A stretch of 59,159 bases of DNA from Porphyridium purpureum. Lineage: Eukaryota; Rhodophyta; Bangiophyceae; Porphyridiales; Porphyridiaceae. This document shows positions 48,485-57,914 of the stretch, in pieces. The notes beneath the pieces are model-generated. The model saw nothing but the letters and a program-made list of their open reading frames with translations, ran no database searches and was not told where the DNA came from. Made by a program: the position numbers and the translations under genes. The stretch lies in assembly GCA_008690995.1 (NCBI GenBank), contig VRMN01000028.1:1-59159 (forward strand). Reading direction: 5' to 3'. The stretch's first letter is position 1, and each line of letters begins with the position of its first letter.

Positions 48485-48915
48485 AGTACACTGCACTTTA
48501 TGGGTGTTCACTTACACACCAATATAGATTCTGACGGAAATTGAACTGTTCCGTGGGTCTGAAGGAAGGTGAACAGGAAGCAACAGTTTTCGTCGATTAC
48601 GCTGTCTGTCGTCGTGTCCCACGCGGTGGTTACGTGTTACAAGCCAAATGCGCTTCGCCCACAAGCTTGTGCGGGCATGAAGGGCAACGCGTGAGGGTTT
48701 GATGTTTTATTCTTTTTCTTTGTTTGTTTGAGTCTGTTGAATTCAGCAATTTTCGAGTGCGTGTTTTTGTCCTGAGAAGGTTTTTCCGCCGTGCTGATTT
48801 GAATTTGTTTCTTCTGTTCTAAGAACTCCATTTCGTTGTCCAAGACTCACGTTGATGTAACAATTCCGTGTCGCCTCGGTTGATGCGCTCATGCCACAAA
48901 AGGAAAAGGGTTGTG
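48485..48915 (+). other. Copia C2 3' internal untranslated region
   Basis: 431 bp between the RNase H end and the right LTR. No open frame of note. It ends with the purine tract at about 48897-48911. Confidence 0.6.
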
Positions 48916-49111
48916 TGTCGCTACCGAGGTATGTGGGTACAGTTGCCTGCGATATAAGATAGCGGCCGGTCTGGCAAACCTGTGGCGACAGTGGTGGAGA
49001 GAGAGAGAGTGGACAGAGAGTAGTAAAGAGGACTTATAGTTCCCGGCCCATGGTAGCGGGTGAGAGCCCCCCAAAGCTGACTACTCGTCCACACGGAAGA
49101 TAGCAACAACA
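48916..49111 (+). repeat. Copia C2 right LTR
   Basis: 196 bp, TGTCGCTACC to AGCAACAACA, followed by GTTTA at 49112-49116, the duplicated target. Confidence 0.9.
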
Positions 49112-49116
49112 GTTTA

Positions 49117-49504
49117 CTAGCTTATCTTCTATCATTTTGGCAGAAAATAATTTGAAAGCGAAAATCATTTCTAGGTACTGTGATAGTAAAAATCATCTGT
49201 TTTCCTATGAAATTTACTTATCGCGTCGCTTCGTGTAAAGTTGAAAACTATTGTCTGTGGAAATGATAGAAGATAATTTACATATGCCAATCTCCTGTTT
49301 TATAAGTAAGACGTTACCATCACTCTTTTGGGTTGCGATTAAGCAAGTCAAGCAAGTGCCAAGCATTGAGAGAAAAAAGAGGCGAGTGGGCGAGCCTGTG
49401 TGAGGCGAAGTGCGCCCTTTGTTTTTGTGTTTGAAGCGAATCGCGGTGAGAGTAGACGAAGTGGTGCGAGTTGATTGCCGCAGAAGAGCGAACTGGGCGG
49501 CGCC
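49117..49504. other. 5' non-coding part of the Crypton-like element
   Basis: 388 bp, AT-rich. It contains a perfect 16-bp inverted repeat: TTATCTTCTATCATTT (49122-49137) and AAATGATAGAAGATAA (49261-49276), 123 bp apart. It lies directly upstream of the recombinase start, so may be a recombinase-binding or promoter structure. Confidence 0.5.
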
Positions 49505-51670
49505 ATGGACTTGAACGAAAGCGCGGCATTGATCAACGCGCTCGTTGAGCAAGAAGAAACCGTCGACAACGACTGGAGACAGGATGCTCAAGAGTATGCG
49601 AGAGCGAGGATAGGCGAAAGTTCGAGGAAAACTTATAAGACGTACTGGAAGCGCCTCTCTGACTTTTTAGTCCAGCATTATGCGAATACTGGCGCTATCA
49701 GCCTTACTGATGAACGAGGCTCTGCTGAGACGCACTTTGGTATCCAAGCCGGCGCATTGACGAAAGAAATGGTTACAAGATTCCTCGTGACTCTCAAGAA
49801 GAGCAAGTCAGGTGCTCCTATCGGCCCTGATGGCCTAGCATCCGCAAAGTCGGCTTTGCGAGCACTATTCGCCGATCAAAAAGTCGCAGTGCGTGTCTTC
49901 TTCAAGACAGAAATCAGCCAGCTGGCGCGCGGAATGAAGAAAAAGAGGTTGCAGGACAAACATAAGGGAAAAGAAAAGGATGACGACGGTAAAATGTACC
50001 TGGCGTACTCTTTGTATGTTTTCCTTTGCTCTTTCTTAATCTCTAACGTCTCCACCCCCGCGCGGGCCGCAGGTCAGAAGGGCAGAGCATCAGGCTCCAG
50101 TGATACAACAACTGCTCCGTTTACTCACTTGTTCTCCATTCTCTGTTGGAATCTGATGTGCCGAGGAGATAGTACGTAAGACGTTACATTCAGACACCTT
50201 CATTGGGCGGGCGATGCTCTTGGTGTCCATTTTACAACGGCCAAAAATGATACGGACGGAGAAGGCCTCGCACGGGAGACAAAACACGTTTATGCAAACC
50301 CGACCGAACCACGGATCTGCGCAATCCTTTCGCTGGCGATATACTGCGTGCGCGGGCTAACCGCAACCGGCGTCGAACTATTTCCTGGAAGTCATCAAGC
50401 CGAGCGCGTCCGTAGAGGCATGCAAGATGCATTTTCAAGCCCTTCTTGCTCTATCCTTCTTTCGACATTGGGCACAAAACCGAAGGAGTTTGGACTTCAC
50501 TCATTGCGAAAAGGTGCAGCAATGTACGCGACATGCGGTTCGGTTGGTGGGTCAAGCTTGATATCGATCCTGCGCAGAGGAGGCTGGTCAGTTGGGGACA
50601 CGCTCCCGAGGTACTTGGGGGCAGACAGCGCTGGTGACCAATTTGTGGGTCGTTGCCGCGCTGGCCTTCCGATAAACAAGGCTACCTTTGCCCTGCTTCC
50701 GCCGCACTTTAAGACTGAGTCTCTGTGTAACCAGTTGATTAGCACGAAGATCAACACTGCCATTCACATGGTTTTTTCGTTTGTCGACCTAGCTGAGTAC
50801 ACGAACATGCGTGAAATTCTGCTCATGCGTCTGGCCTCTTTAATATTTCATCGCGAGTGGCTACAAAGTACGCTACCAGCCAACCATCCTTTAAGGCAAA
50901 AGTTTGTCACGACTGCACCGGAGCTTACAGAGCTTGCAGACTACGTAGTCACATCGAGTGAAAGTGGCATGACGGCGACAGGTATCCCGCCTCAGACTGC
51001 GATCCTTAAGCAGCTTCAAGAGTTGCGTCCAGAAAACTTGTTGGACGGAGTGAAGCGCATTTTAGAGGAATGTGCCGTAAGCGGAGACCGCGCGTACCTG
51101 GAGCAGCGGCTCGTCGCGATGGAGCAAAGAATCTAGAGCTCGCTGGCCCGCCTTCTGAGCGGCCATCGTGTGAATAAAGATGAGCGTCGACATGATCGCC
51201 CGGTTAAAGCAGAGTCTCTTCTGCACTTCTGGAAAGGAAAGTACCGCCTTGTGCCCAAGAAATGGCCCGGCTTGCCCACTGTCTCGCCGGCAGCAGATTG
51301 GCAACTCTGGTGGGAAGGATATCAACACAAGTTCTCAGAAACAGAGTCCGTACGCATTCCTGCCTTCCGGCTGTTGAAAGCGTCTGACTTCGCGACCAGG
51401 TCCCGTCAATGCGCACTGAGTGAGTGGCGCAACCTGATGACGTATTACACGGATACGGTACGCGTCTTGGAGCCTGCGATGGATCACACACATCCAAGCC
51501 TAGCCGACATGCAAAATATGTGGAAGGCTCTTGAAAAGTATGGCATCGCGCCAAAGCTTGCTGAAAAGATAACGCAGCGCACAATTCGTGCGTCGAATCG
51601 CACAGTCCTAACCACTGCAAAAGTCATTCGAAAGCCGAGGCGTGCTGAAAATGTATCCACACTGCCTTAA
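49505..51670 (+). pseudogene. Crypton-like tyrosine recombinase
   Basis: The start is ATG 49505 (MDLNESAAL). One reading frame spans to 51670, with two in-frame stops (TAA 50177-50179 and TAG 51134-51136). The N-terminal core-binding domain (SRKTYKTYWKRLSDFLVQHY) is followed by a catalytic domain with the first arginine in LCWNLMCRGDST, HLHWAGDALGVHF and KHVYANPTEPRIC. Box II is GLHSLRKGAAMYATCG (H-x-x-R), then RRGGWSV with Trp in the place of the second His, and a candidate Tyr in PRYLGAD. The C-terminal part (WQLWWEGYQHKFSETES, SEWRNLMTYYTDTV) may be a DNA-binding tail like the GCR1_C region of Cryptons. The segment 49989-50072 (84 bp, GT...AG, CTCTAAC branch-like site, pyrimidine tract) reads oddly as protein and may be an intron. 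Similar proteins are common in oomycetes and algae by family knowledge. The enzyme would integrate a circular intermediate. Confidence 0.75.
49989..50072 (+). other. Possible 84-bp intron in the recombinase gene
   Basis: It starts GTAAAATG and ends CCGCAG, with TCTAACG and a pyrimidine-rich stretch before the end. Removing it keeps the frame and joins KDD to GQKGRASG. Translated, it would be a hydrophobic patch (MYLAYSLYVFLCSFLISNVS) out of place in this family. Confidence 0.45.
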
Positions 51671-52133
51671 CAGGCTCGCACAGCGCCTGGTGCGTGAATC
51701 AAAGGAAAACATTTAGAATAAAGCTACGTTGCGCATTGATCACTTGACTCGAACTGCTTACGTTCCTCTGTGAGACAATTATGAATCCATCATCCCCCTC
51801 CCGCTCCCTCCCTCCTTCCCCCTCCGCCCTCCGCCCTCCGCCCCGCCTCCGCCCTCCGCCCCTCCGCCCTCCGCCCTCCGCCCTCCGCCTCCGCCCCTCC
51901 GCCTCCGCCCTCCGCCCTCCGCCCTCCGCCCCGCCTCCGCCCTCCGCCCTCCGCTCCCTCCGTCCTCCGCCCTTTCCCCTTTCTCCCCTTCCGCTCCCTC
52001 CCGCCCTCCTCCTGCCCCCTCCCTCATTCCCTTTCTTCGTACCTTGGACCACACACAAACCCGATATCGTTAAAACATGCCATTTTACTATATCTTTATC
52101 GTCTGTCATTTTGATATACAATAGTGATGGATA
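51671..52133. repeat. 3' non-coding part of the Crypton-like element with a CCCTCCG-rich repeat
   Basis: About 250 bp at 51781-52030 consist of imperfect repeats of CCCTCCG and CCTCCGC. They give proline-rich or arginine-rich false frames on both strands. The rest is AT-rich up to the Tc1 remnant at 52134. Confidence 0.7.
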
Positions 52134-52163
52134 ATTGTGTTGCAAACATCTTGGCCAGGACTG
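52134..52163 (-). mobile_element. Detached end of Tc1 copy 2
   Basis: GTTGCAAACATCTTGGCCAG and then GACTG is the terminal repeat missing from Tc1 copy 2 at 30953. There is no TA directly after it (TCCCC follows), so its flank has changed. Confidence 0.8.
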
Positions 52164-52364
52164 TCCCCTATCCGATTTGGTCGCACCTCAAGAAGGAGAA
52201 GAAGAAGAAGAAGTCGAAGGCAATGTTATAAGCTTTGGACATCACGGATGATCATTTTGTTGATATTTTTCTTGGTGAGAGGGAAGGGGGGAATGAAAAA
52301 GAGACAGTAGGTTCTGGAAAGGGTTGGGGTTGTGGTGTGGGTGTGGACGACGGAAGATTGAGCG
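52164..52364. other. short spacer before the sulfotransferase-like gene
   Basis: It contains a GAAGAAGAAG run (52193-52215) and a G-rich stretch. No gene is recognised. I could not identify the rest of Copia C3 here. Confidence 0.3.
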
Positions 52365-53249
52365 ATGTGTCGTGTGTTTGTTGGTAGGGTGGCGGTGATG
52401 GCGATGGTATTGATGCTGGTGGTCGTCTTGGCGGCGCTGGTTGGTGCCGTGGCTGAAGGAGCCAGAATCCCTGCCAGCTCGGCCGCAGCGGCGGCGCCGC
52501 CGCGGCATGGCGTGGTGCGCTTGAACGCCACCCCCCGTCGCGCACAGACAGATGACAGCATGCTTGATATGTGCGACGGAATCATCGTGCGTAAGTCCAA
52601 GAAGACTGGCTCGTCGTCATTCGCTTCAATTTTGAAACGGTACATTACAAGGACGGGCGTCATCGCGTTAGATACCATATGGAAAAATCCCGGTCTTGGG
52701 TTGGGCAACCATCGCTGGGTGCTTCTCAATCATAACTCGTTGACACGCCAGCAGATGTGGATGGACGCGGGTAAGACAGTTTGCATCACGGATACGTTTC
52801 GCAGCGCGGCAAAGCAGGTCACTTCGCATTGTGTATTTTTTTACAATGTATCTGACTGCGGTGACGCTCTGATTCGCTGCATGAAGGACCCGAAAGTCAT
52901 CGAAGAGATTCTCAATTATAGGTACCCGCCCGCAGGCAGGCTCGATGCTTCCAACCGGATCGATTTTGTTTTCAACTTTGACTATCCCGAAATGAATCGC
53001 CGGGTCATCAAGCGCGTGCTCGGCGAGGAGCTGCACGTTGATGTGCATGGAAGACCCAGTCGATTTTCGTGCACGGAGTCCTTTCGGGTGCGCAGTGTGA
53101 TCGACAAGTATTACAGTGCGCTTGAGAAAGAGAACGAGGCCCTTGCGCATACGTTTGCTGGGCTCCTTGGTTACTCTTTCAATGATACGGGTGTACATTG
53201 GGAACATGTTTTATGGTCCATTGAGAGCCTGCTTGAAGGTGGTCGTTAG
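52365..53249 (+). CDS. Putative Golgi sulfotransferase (galactose-3-O-sulfotransferase-like)
   Basis: 294 codons. The N-terminus has a short basic end followed by a hydrophobic helix (VAVMAMVLMLVVVLAALVGA), a signal anchor of the type II kind used by Golgi glycan-modifying enzymes. Around residue 76 IIVRKSKKTGSSSFASILKR resembles the 5'-PSB phosphate-binding loop of PAPS-dependent sulfotransferases (KTHKTASST-type in Gal3ST). Near residue 142 ITDTFRSAAKQVTSHC sits where the 3'-PB Arg...Ser motif is expected. N-glycosylation sequons are present (NVS, NDT). It would transfer sulfate from PAPS to a glycan hydroxyl; sulfated cell-wall polysaccharide would be a natural substrate in an alga. Overall similarity is judged from these motifs only. 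Alternative: another membrane-bound nucleotide-binding transferase. The frame is intact, without introns. Confidence 0.5.
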   Translation: MCRVFVGRVAVMAMVLMLVVVLAALVGAVAEGARIPASSAAAAAPPRHGVVRLNATPRRAQTDDSMLDMCDGIIVRKSKKTGSSSFASILKRYITRTGVIALDTIWKNPGLGLGNHRWVLLNHNSLTRQQMWMDAGKTVCITDTFRSAAKQVTSHCVFFYNVSDCGDALIRCMKDPKVIEEILNYRYPPAGRLDASNRIDFVFNFDYPEMNRRVIKRVLGEELHVDVHGRPSRFSCTESFRVRSVIDKYYSALEKENEALAHTFAGLLGYSFNDTGVHWEHVLWSIESLLEGGR

Positions 53250-53772
53250 ATGGAAGCCGTCATGCTGGGCGTCATACGCATGCAAAGAAATGTGTGCGCG
53301 TAAAGCTTGGATCTCGCCCTGCTTGTGAAAGCACGTACATACTCATATTTTTTTTGATAATGCTCGGCGATCTTGGCCGTTTCTATGGTGCGCATGTGTG
53401 GCAGACACAGCGTCGTGCATCGAGTGGTACATCCCCACTACTCCTATTGCTGAGAAAAGCTCGGCGCTGGGTGATTAGCATTTATGATCAGAATGAATTT
53501 GGTTCCTTCAAGAGCTCGAAAGAGGAAAGACGAACTCAGCCTGCTTTTCACGTGTGGATGTGCGGACTCGCGTACCATGAGCATTCGTCATTTGTGACGG
53601 ATACAAAGTGCTCCTACTGTTTTTGTGCCGACCGCAGGATCGTTTTTGGCTTAGAAGCGCACACACACACACACGATCATGCTCGCAAAGTCCGCGAGCT
53701 CCAGAAATCCTTTCATTGACAAGACGTGAAGGCGCGAAAGCGTTCATTCTAAAGCCCGAGTGGCGCGAAGAA
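53250..53772. other. intergenic, nothing firm
   Basis: A 141-codon plus-strand frame (53294-53719) is present but shows no family resemblance and includes a CA microsatellite (53660-53675). I regard it as non-coding. Confidence 0.35.
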
Positions 53773-55197
53773 ATGCGAGACGTGAGTCTGGTGGAAGCGT
53801 CGGCGCAGTGTGGGATGGGCGAATACGCCGAGCTGTGCGCAGATCTCGCACGGGCATTTGAGCGCGGCCGGAGCGTGGATTTGGGTTGACGGGATGGTCA
53901 GCTTGCCGCGTTGCAGAGGATGATGAGCGAGTGCGAGAACGCGTTGGCTGAAGCTCTAGCGGCAGATTTGGGTAGGTCGCACATGGAGGCATGGTTTACT
54001 GAAACTAGGTATGTAGCGCAGGACGCCAAATACATGCGCAGGCACTTGCGAAAGTGGGCGGGACCTCGCCATGTGAGTACGCCATTGGTGGGCTTCCCTG
54101 GAAGGAGCTGGACGCAAGCCAGGCCACGGGGCGTCGTTCTGATCATAGGTGCATGGAACTATCCCATTCAGACTGTATTATCAGGTGCGGCCGCCGCTAT
54201 TGCGGCAGGGAATTGCGTTGTGTTCAAGTCATCGGAGAAAGCTCCAGCTTCGTCCGCATTGCACGCACGGATCGTTGCTGAGTACCTGGATGAGCAGTGC
54301 ATCAGAATTATGGAAGGGGGTGCCGCCGAAGCTGCATGCTTGCTCGAGCTTCCTTGGTATTATATCATGTACACGGGCGGTGGGTGCGTAGTCCTACAAG
54401 CCGCTGCCAAGTATTTGACGCCAGTGACCCTTGAGCTTGGGGGGAAGGGCCCCTGCGTGGTGGTGGCCGACGCAGACCTTGGTGTTGCGGCAAAGCGTAT
54501 TGCCTGGGGCAAGTTTGTGAACGCCGGGTAGACGTGTATTGTGCCTGACTATGTCATTGCTCTGGGTACAGCGGCACAGCAGTCATTGGTCGCTGCGCTG
54601 CGGCTGGCGATCACGCGAATGTTAGGATATCAACCGAAGTTTTGAGACAGCTTTGGTCGGATTGTGAATGCGTTCCGCTTTGGGCGCTTGCAGGCGTTGG
54701 TTAGCGACGCGAATGCACACGTAGCCATCGGGGGCCAGACGAATGCCGAGACGCGTTACATCGCACCCACTGTTCTGACAAGTGTGCAGGAGGACAGTGC
54801 GGTCATGGAGGAAGAGCTTTTCGGGCCAGTGCTACCCATTCTTTGCTTTGAGAATCTGGATAGCGCTATTCACCTCATTTGTGCACGCGATAAGCCGCTT
54901 GCCAGCTACCCTTTCATCAAGGACTCGGCGACCGAGAGGCGTTTTGTTGAGCGCGTGAGCTGTGGGAACATGTGCATCAATGACACCATGTATTTCGCAG
55001 CCGTACATAAATTGCCATTTGGTGGTGTAGGTGCCAGTGGCATGGGCTGCTGGAGCGGCGAGCAGGGTTTCAAGACATTCAGCTACGTCAAAGCGGTTAT
55101 TAAGCGTGGTTGGTGGCCTGACTCTGACGTTCGTTTCGCGCCGTACTCTCAGAAAAAGCTCGCGCTGTTCAAACTGATTTTTGAACTGTCATCTTGA
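53773..55197 (+). pseudogene. Aldehyde dehydrogenase family 3 pseudogene
   Basis: One frame runs from about 53773 (MRDVSLVEAS) to 55197 (LIFELSS) and follows ALDH3 (fatty-aldehyde dehydrogenase type) along its length. Blocks are LAEALAADLGRS, VLIIGAWNYPIQT (NAD-binding loop), VVFKSSEKAPASS, VTLELGGKGPCVV (general-base Glu), GKFVNAG.TCIVPDYV (catalytic Cys retained), EEELFGPVLPI and LPFGGVGASGMG. It is cut by three in-frame stops: TGA 53887-53889 where Trp is plausible, TAG 54529-54531 where the family has Gln, and TGA 54643-54645. There is no frameshift. The first two and possibly the third fit C-to-T changes on one or the other strand. The intact gene would oxidise aliphatic aldehydes with NAD(P). 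No intron is seen. LINE copy 2 inserted 75 bp downstream. Confidence 0.85.
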
Positions 55198-55334
55198 CGT
55201 GCTTGTCATGAATCGATGATCAAACCACGCCGCGCAGCAGCCACCGTGCTCTGTCTGCCTGACGGATGATTACTCTAGGGTTACTCTGAATCGAGTTTAT
55301 TTTTAGAATTTAAACAATTCAGTGAATTGGCGAC

Positions 55335-57914
55335 TCAGCCGGATCGGAGCTGAATTTGGATCAGCTCAGGAGCTGAATTGGAGGGCGCCGACCTCGTGAA
55401 TTGGGGGTGCTCGGTTCGGATGAGCTGAGCGCCCGCGTCACGTGGGGGAGCCAGCGCAGGCCGCTCGCCGTCAGGGCCGAGTGTCCGGCCGGGTACCGCA
55501 GGAGGATACCATGTGCGGCGGCGCGGTACACCGCTAGGGACACGGCCCGCGAGAGGACGGTCAGCGCCCAAGCGGGGCGGGACCTGGCGCACGCGGGCAA
55601 AGTCACGCGCGAGCCCGGAAAGAAGCGCACGTGCGGGCACATCCACGTTGCTGTACGTGGTGACGATGAAGGCCACCATGTTGGCGGCGTGGCCCGAGGA
55701 TCCGACTGGCGACGCAGCGCGGGCGGCAGCAAAGGAGCCGCGCTTGCGGGAACGAGCAGCGGCAACCCCGTCGGGCGCGACCACGGCAACGTCGACGACA
55801 TTGTTGTCGAAGGAAAAGTCGCCGGGTCGTGCGCTCGTTATGCCGGGCACGTCCTCGAGGCGCACCTCGCGGCGGACCGTGTGTCCCGCTGAGGTCGCAA
55901 AGCGGACGAGCACGTCAATGACCGCGGCATGGCGGCCGTACCGGGTCGGCCCCAGTGCGCAGTTTTGTGCATGGTGACCGAGCGCGTCCAGGAGTGCATC
56001 GCACGTGGCCGTTGTCCCGCGGACAATGGCCGGGCAGCGGAGGCCCGCAGAGCTCGCCACGCCAGCTACAGGCAGGCCCAGGAAGTGGCGCACTGCGGTG
56101 AACCAGGTGTCGCGGCCCAGGGCGGGTGACCACGGGATGCCACCGAGCACTGTGCCGGACGGCATGCCCAGCCAAGCCGCTGCATGCGGCGACGACAGGC
56201 TCTGGCGGCGGAAGCGTTCAGACGGCGTGGAGCCAGGCGCCGAGACCCAGTCTTTCTTCAGCAGTGAATAAAAGCGACTGAGGCCTCGGGCCTGGGAATC
56301 CAGCAGATCTTCGACTTCGGCGTCCGGGACGCCCGGCACCTGTTGCAGCCACGCCTCTTCGAGGTCGTGGAACTGTCGCCACCTCGCCAAATGCGACGGA
56401 CGAGCGCGCGGCGGCGGCGGGGGCTCCGGCGGTTGCCGCGACTGAGGCGCCACCGGAGGCGCGGCTTCCCGCTGGGCGCGTAGCACCTCACCTTCGTCCA
56501 GTGTGCGAGCAGCAGCGCGGCTGCCGGCAACGAAGCCTGGCAGGCTCATGTCGCGCAGGCTGGTCAGGCCCAGGCCGCCACACCGCAGCGGCAGGCGCCA
56601 TTCTGCGCGCCAGGAGCCATCTGCGTTCTGGCCGTCGGCTGCCGTTACGCCGAGCGTACGCGCCACAATGTGCCGCCACGCGTCATCAAACGCGGCGAAC
56701 CGGTCCAGCACCGCCTCTGGCGGGAGCGTGCGGGCCAGATGCACGACTCGCGCGGGCCCCACGCTTGCCCGGAGCAGGTGGTATGCCTCCTCGGGCTCGT
56801 GGATGCCGGCCACCTTGTCGGCGAGCTCGAGCGTCGCGGCCAGCGTCCTGTCCACGCAGCCAATGTCGCCGCCGGTATCCAGGACGGTGCCGAGCAGTGT
56901 GACACGGCTCCACGGCACCACAGGTAAGCCATGCAGGCTCGACAGCGCCGTAATGTCTGTCTCACAGCTACCCGGCGGCAGGACTAGCTCCGACTTGCGC
57001 CGATTAATCGACAAGTCGATTTCTCGCGCAGAGTGGTCCAGAGCCTCCAGGAACGCCACCAGGGAGCGGACTGGACCTGCAATGGCGCCGTCATCCAGGT
57101 ACCAGCATTGCACCAGCGCCTGGCCGGGTGCGTGCGTGATGTCTCTGGTCTGACGGTGCAGCGCCAGTGAGAAGAGGAGTGGGGCCAGCGGGTCGCCCTG
57201 CTGCACCCCAGACTCGCTCTTCAGGACGTGTTTGCCTGCTCGCAGCGGCGCAGGACAGGCGTAGCACGTGCGAACCAGCGGCCACAGGTGCGGAAACTGG
57301 GCCTGTACCAGTCGCATAAAGGCGGGGCGGCGCACCGTATTAAAGGCGTTCGAAATGTCCACCTTGAGCACGCCCCACCCGGGGTTGTCGAGCACGGCGA
57401 GGCGAGTGCGCATCACCATAGCCTCGAGCCCGGCCTTGCGGCCCACGCCATACTGGTCCGGGGCGAGCGTCTCCACTGCGTCATGTGCGAGGCTCGTCAC
57501 GGCCAGGCGGCCCAGCACGCGGCGGAAGATCTCGCCGATGGCAATGGGCCGCACGCCCCCATCTGGCTTGCGCAGAGGAATGAGCCTGGCGTGCGCCCAA
57601 AGCGCGCCAGCCTGCGGCTCCAGGCCTCGATGCACCACGCGGTCGAACAGCCCACACATGGCCGTCAGCACTTCAGCACCTGCGGCTGGCAAGCTGAGCG
57701 CCTGGTGCAGGAGGCTCGGAGACCACCGTGAGGGTCCCGCTGCACTGGTGTACGGGATACCCATCACTGCATTTTTCACCACTGCACGTTCGGCCAGCGG
57801 TGGCTGCGCATCGCGTACCTGCCCGCGCTGGCCAGTAGCGGGCAGCCGCGTCGGTCGCTGGCGGGTGCAATTCCCGGAGCCGAGCGAGGACTGCGTCCGT
57901 AGTGTCGTGGACAC
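55335..57914 (-). CDS. LINE copy 2 reverse transcriptase and restriction-like endonuclease
   Basis: 859 open codons; the first ~30 lie before the recognisable domain. The reverse transcriptase has LIPLRKPDGGVRPIAIGE, VDISNAFNTVRR, SGVQQGDPLAPLLFSLALH and CWYLDDGAIAG. A thumb domain follows. The C-terminal part has a zinc knuckle: RCPAIVRGTTATC then ALGHHAQNC (C-x-C-H-C type), followed by YGRHAAVIDVLVRFA. A restriction-like endonuclease candidate reads SARPGDFSFDNNVVDVAVVA, with a PD-like and later D residues. This layout, RT then CCHC then endonuclease in one protein, is that of the early-branching LINE groups such as R2 and NeSL. The N-terminal portion lies in the neighbouring frame (57673-58725). 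The enzyme nicks the target and primes cDNA synthesis there. Confidence 0.85.
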   Translation of the reverse strand: MSTTLRTQSSLGSGNCTRQRPTRLPATGQRGQVRDAQPPLAERAVVKNAVMGIPYTSAAGPSRWSPSLLHQALSLPAAGAEVLTAMCGLFDRVVHRGLEPQAGALWAHARLIPLRKPDGGVRPIAIGEIFRRVLGRLAVTSLAHDAVETLAPDQYGVGRKAGLEAMVMRTRLAVLDNPGWGVLKVDISNAFNTVRRPAFMRLVQAQFPHLWPLVRTCYACPAPLRAGKHVLKSESGVQQGDPLAPLLFSLALHRQTRDITHAPGQALVQCWYLDDGAIAGPVRSLVAFLEALDHSAREIDLSINRRKSELVLPPGSCETDITALSSLHGLPVVPWSRVTLLGTVLDTGGDIGCVDRTLAATLELADKVAGIHEPEEAYHLLRASVGPARVVHLARTLPPEAVLDRFAAFDDAWRHIVARTLGVTAADGQNADGSWRAEWRLPLRCGGLGLTSLRDMSLPGFVAGSRAAARTLDEGEVLRAQREAAPPVAPQSRQPPEPPPPPRARPSHLARWRQFHDLEEAWLQQVPGVPDAEVEDLLDSQARGLSRFYSLLKKDWVSAPGSTPSERFRRQSLSSPHAAAWLGMPSGTVLGGIPWSPALGRDTWFTAVRHFLGLPVAGVASSAGLRCPAIVRGTTATCDALLDALGHHAQNCALGPTRYGRHAAVIDVLVRFATSAGHTVRREVRLEDVPGITSARPGDFSFDNNVVDVAVVAPDGVAAARSRKRGSFAAARAASPVGSSGHAANMVAFIVTTYSNVDVPARALLSGLARDFARVRQVPPRLGADRPLAGRVPSGVPRRRTWYPPAVPGRTLGPDGERPALAPPRDAGAQLIRTEHPQFTRSAPSNSAPELIQIQLRSG

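Larger units (their letters stand above)
30989..49111 (+). mobile_element. Copia element C2, split by element B
   Basis: Two 196-bp LTRs (30989-31184 and 48916-49111) differ at about one position. They are flanked by the target duplication GTTTA (30984-30988 and 49112-49116). A purine tract AAAAGGAAAAGGG lies just before the right LTR. Without element B (about 12.8 kb) it is about 5.3 kb, a normal Copia size. Internal coding sequence lies at 31185-31643 and 44428-48484. It is a recent insertion, broken by element B and about one further break. Confidence 0.9.
30954..52133 (+). mobile_element. Crypton-like tyrosine-recombinase element, split by Copia C2
   Basis: This element sits inside the terminal repeat of Tc1 copy 2: left Tc1 sequence ends ...GCAGGT at 30953 and right Tc1 sequence resumes GTGTTGC at about 52132. 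Only GT is shared, so any target duplication is 2 bp or none, as fits tyrosine-recombinase insertion. Excluding Copia C2 and its duplicated GTTTA, the element is about 3.05 kb: 30954-30988 and 49117-52133. It has one gene (49505-51670). A block ATCTTCTATCATTTTG near the left end (49125-49140) is echoed as ATCGTCTGTCATTTTG near the right end (about 52098-52113). Confidence 0.65.

Noticed and set aside
51781-52134. Proline-rich and arginine/glycine-rich proteins on both strands
   Set aside because: These frames follow a CCCTCCG simple repeat.
53294-53719. 141-codon frame between sulfotransferase and ALDH3
   Set aside because: No family resemblance and it runs through a CA microsatellite.
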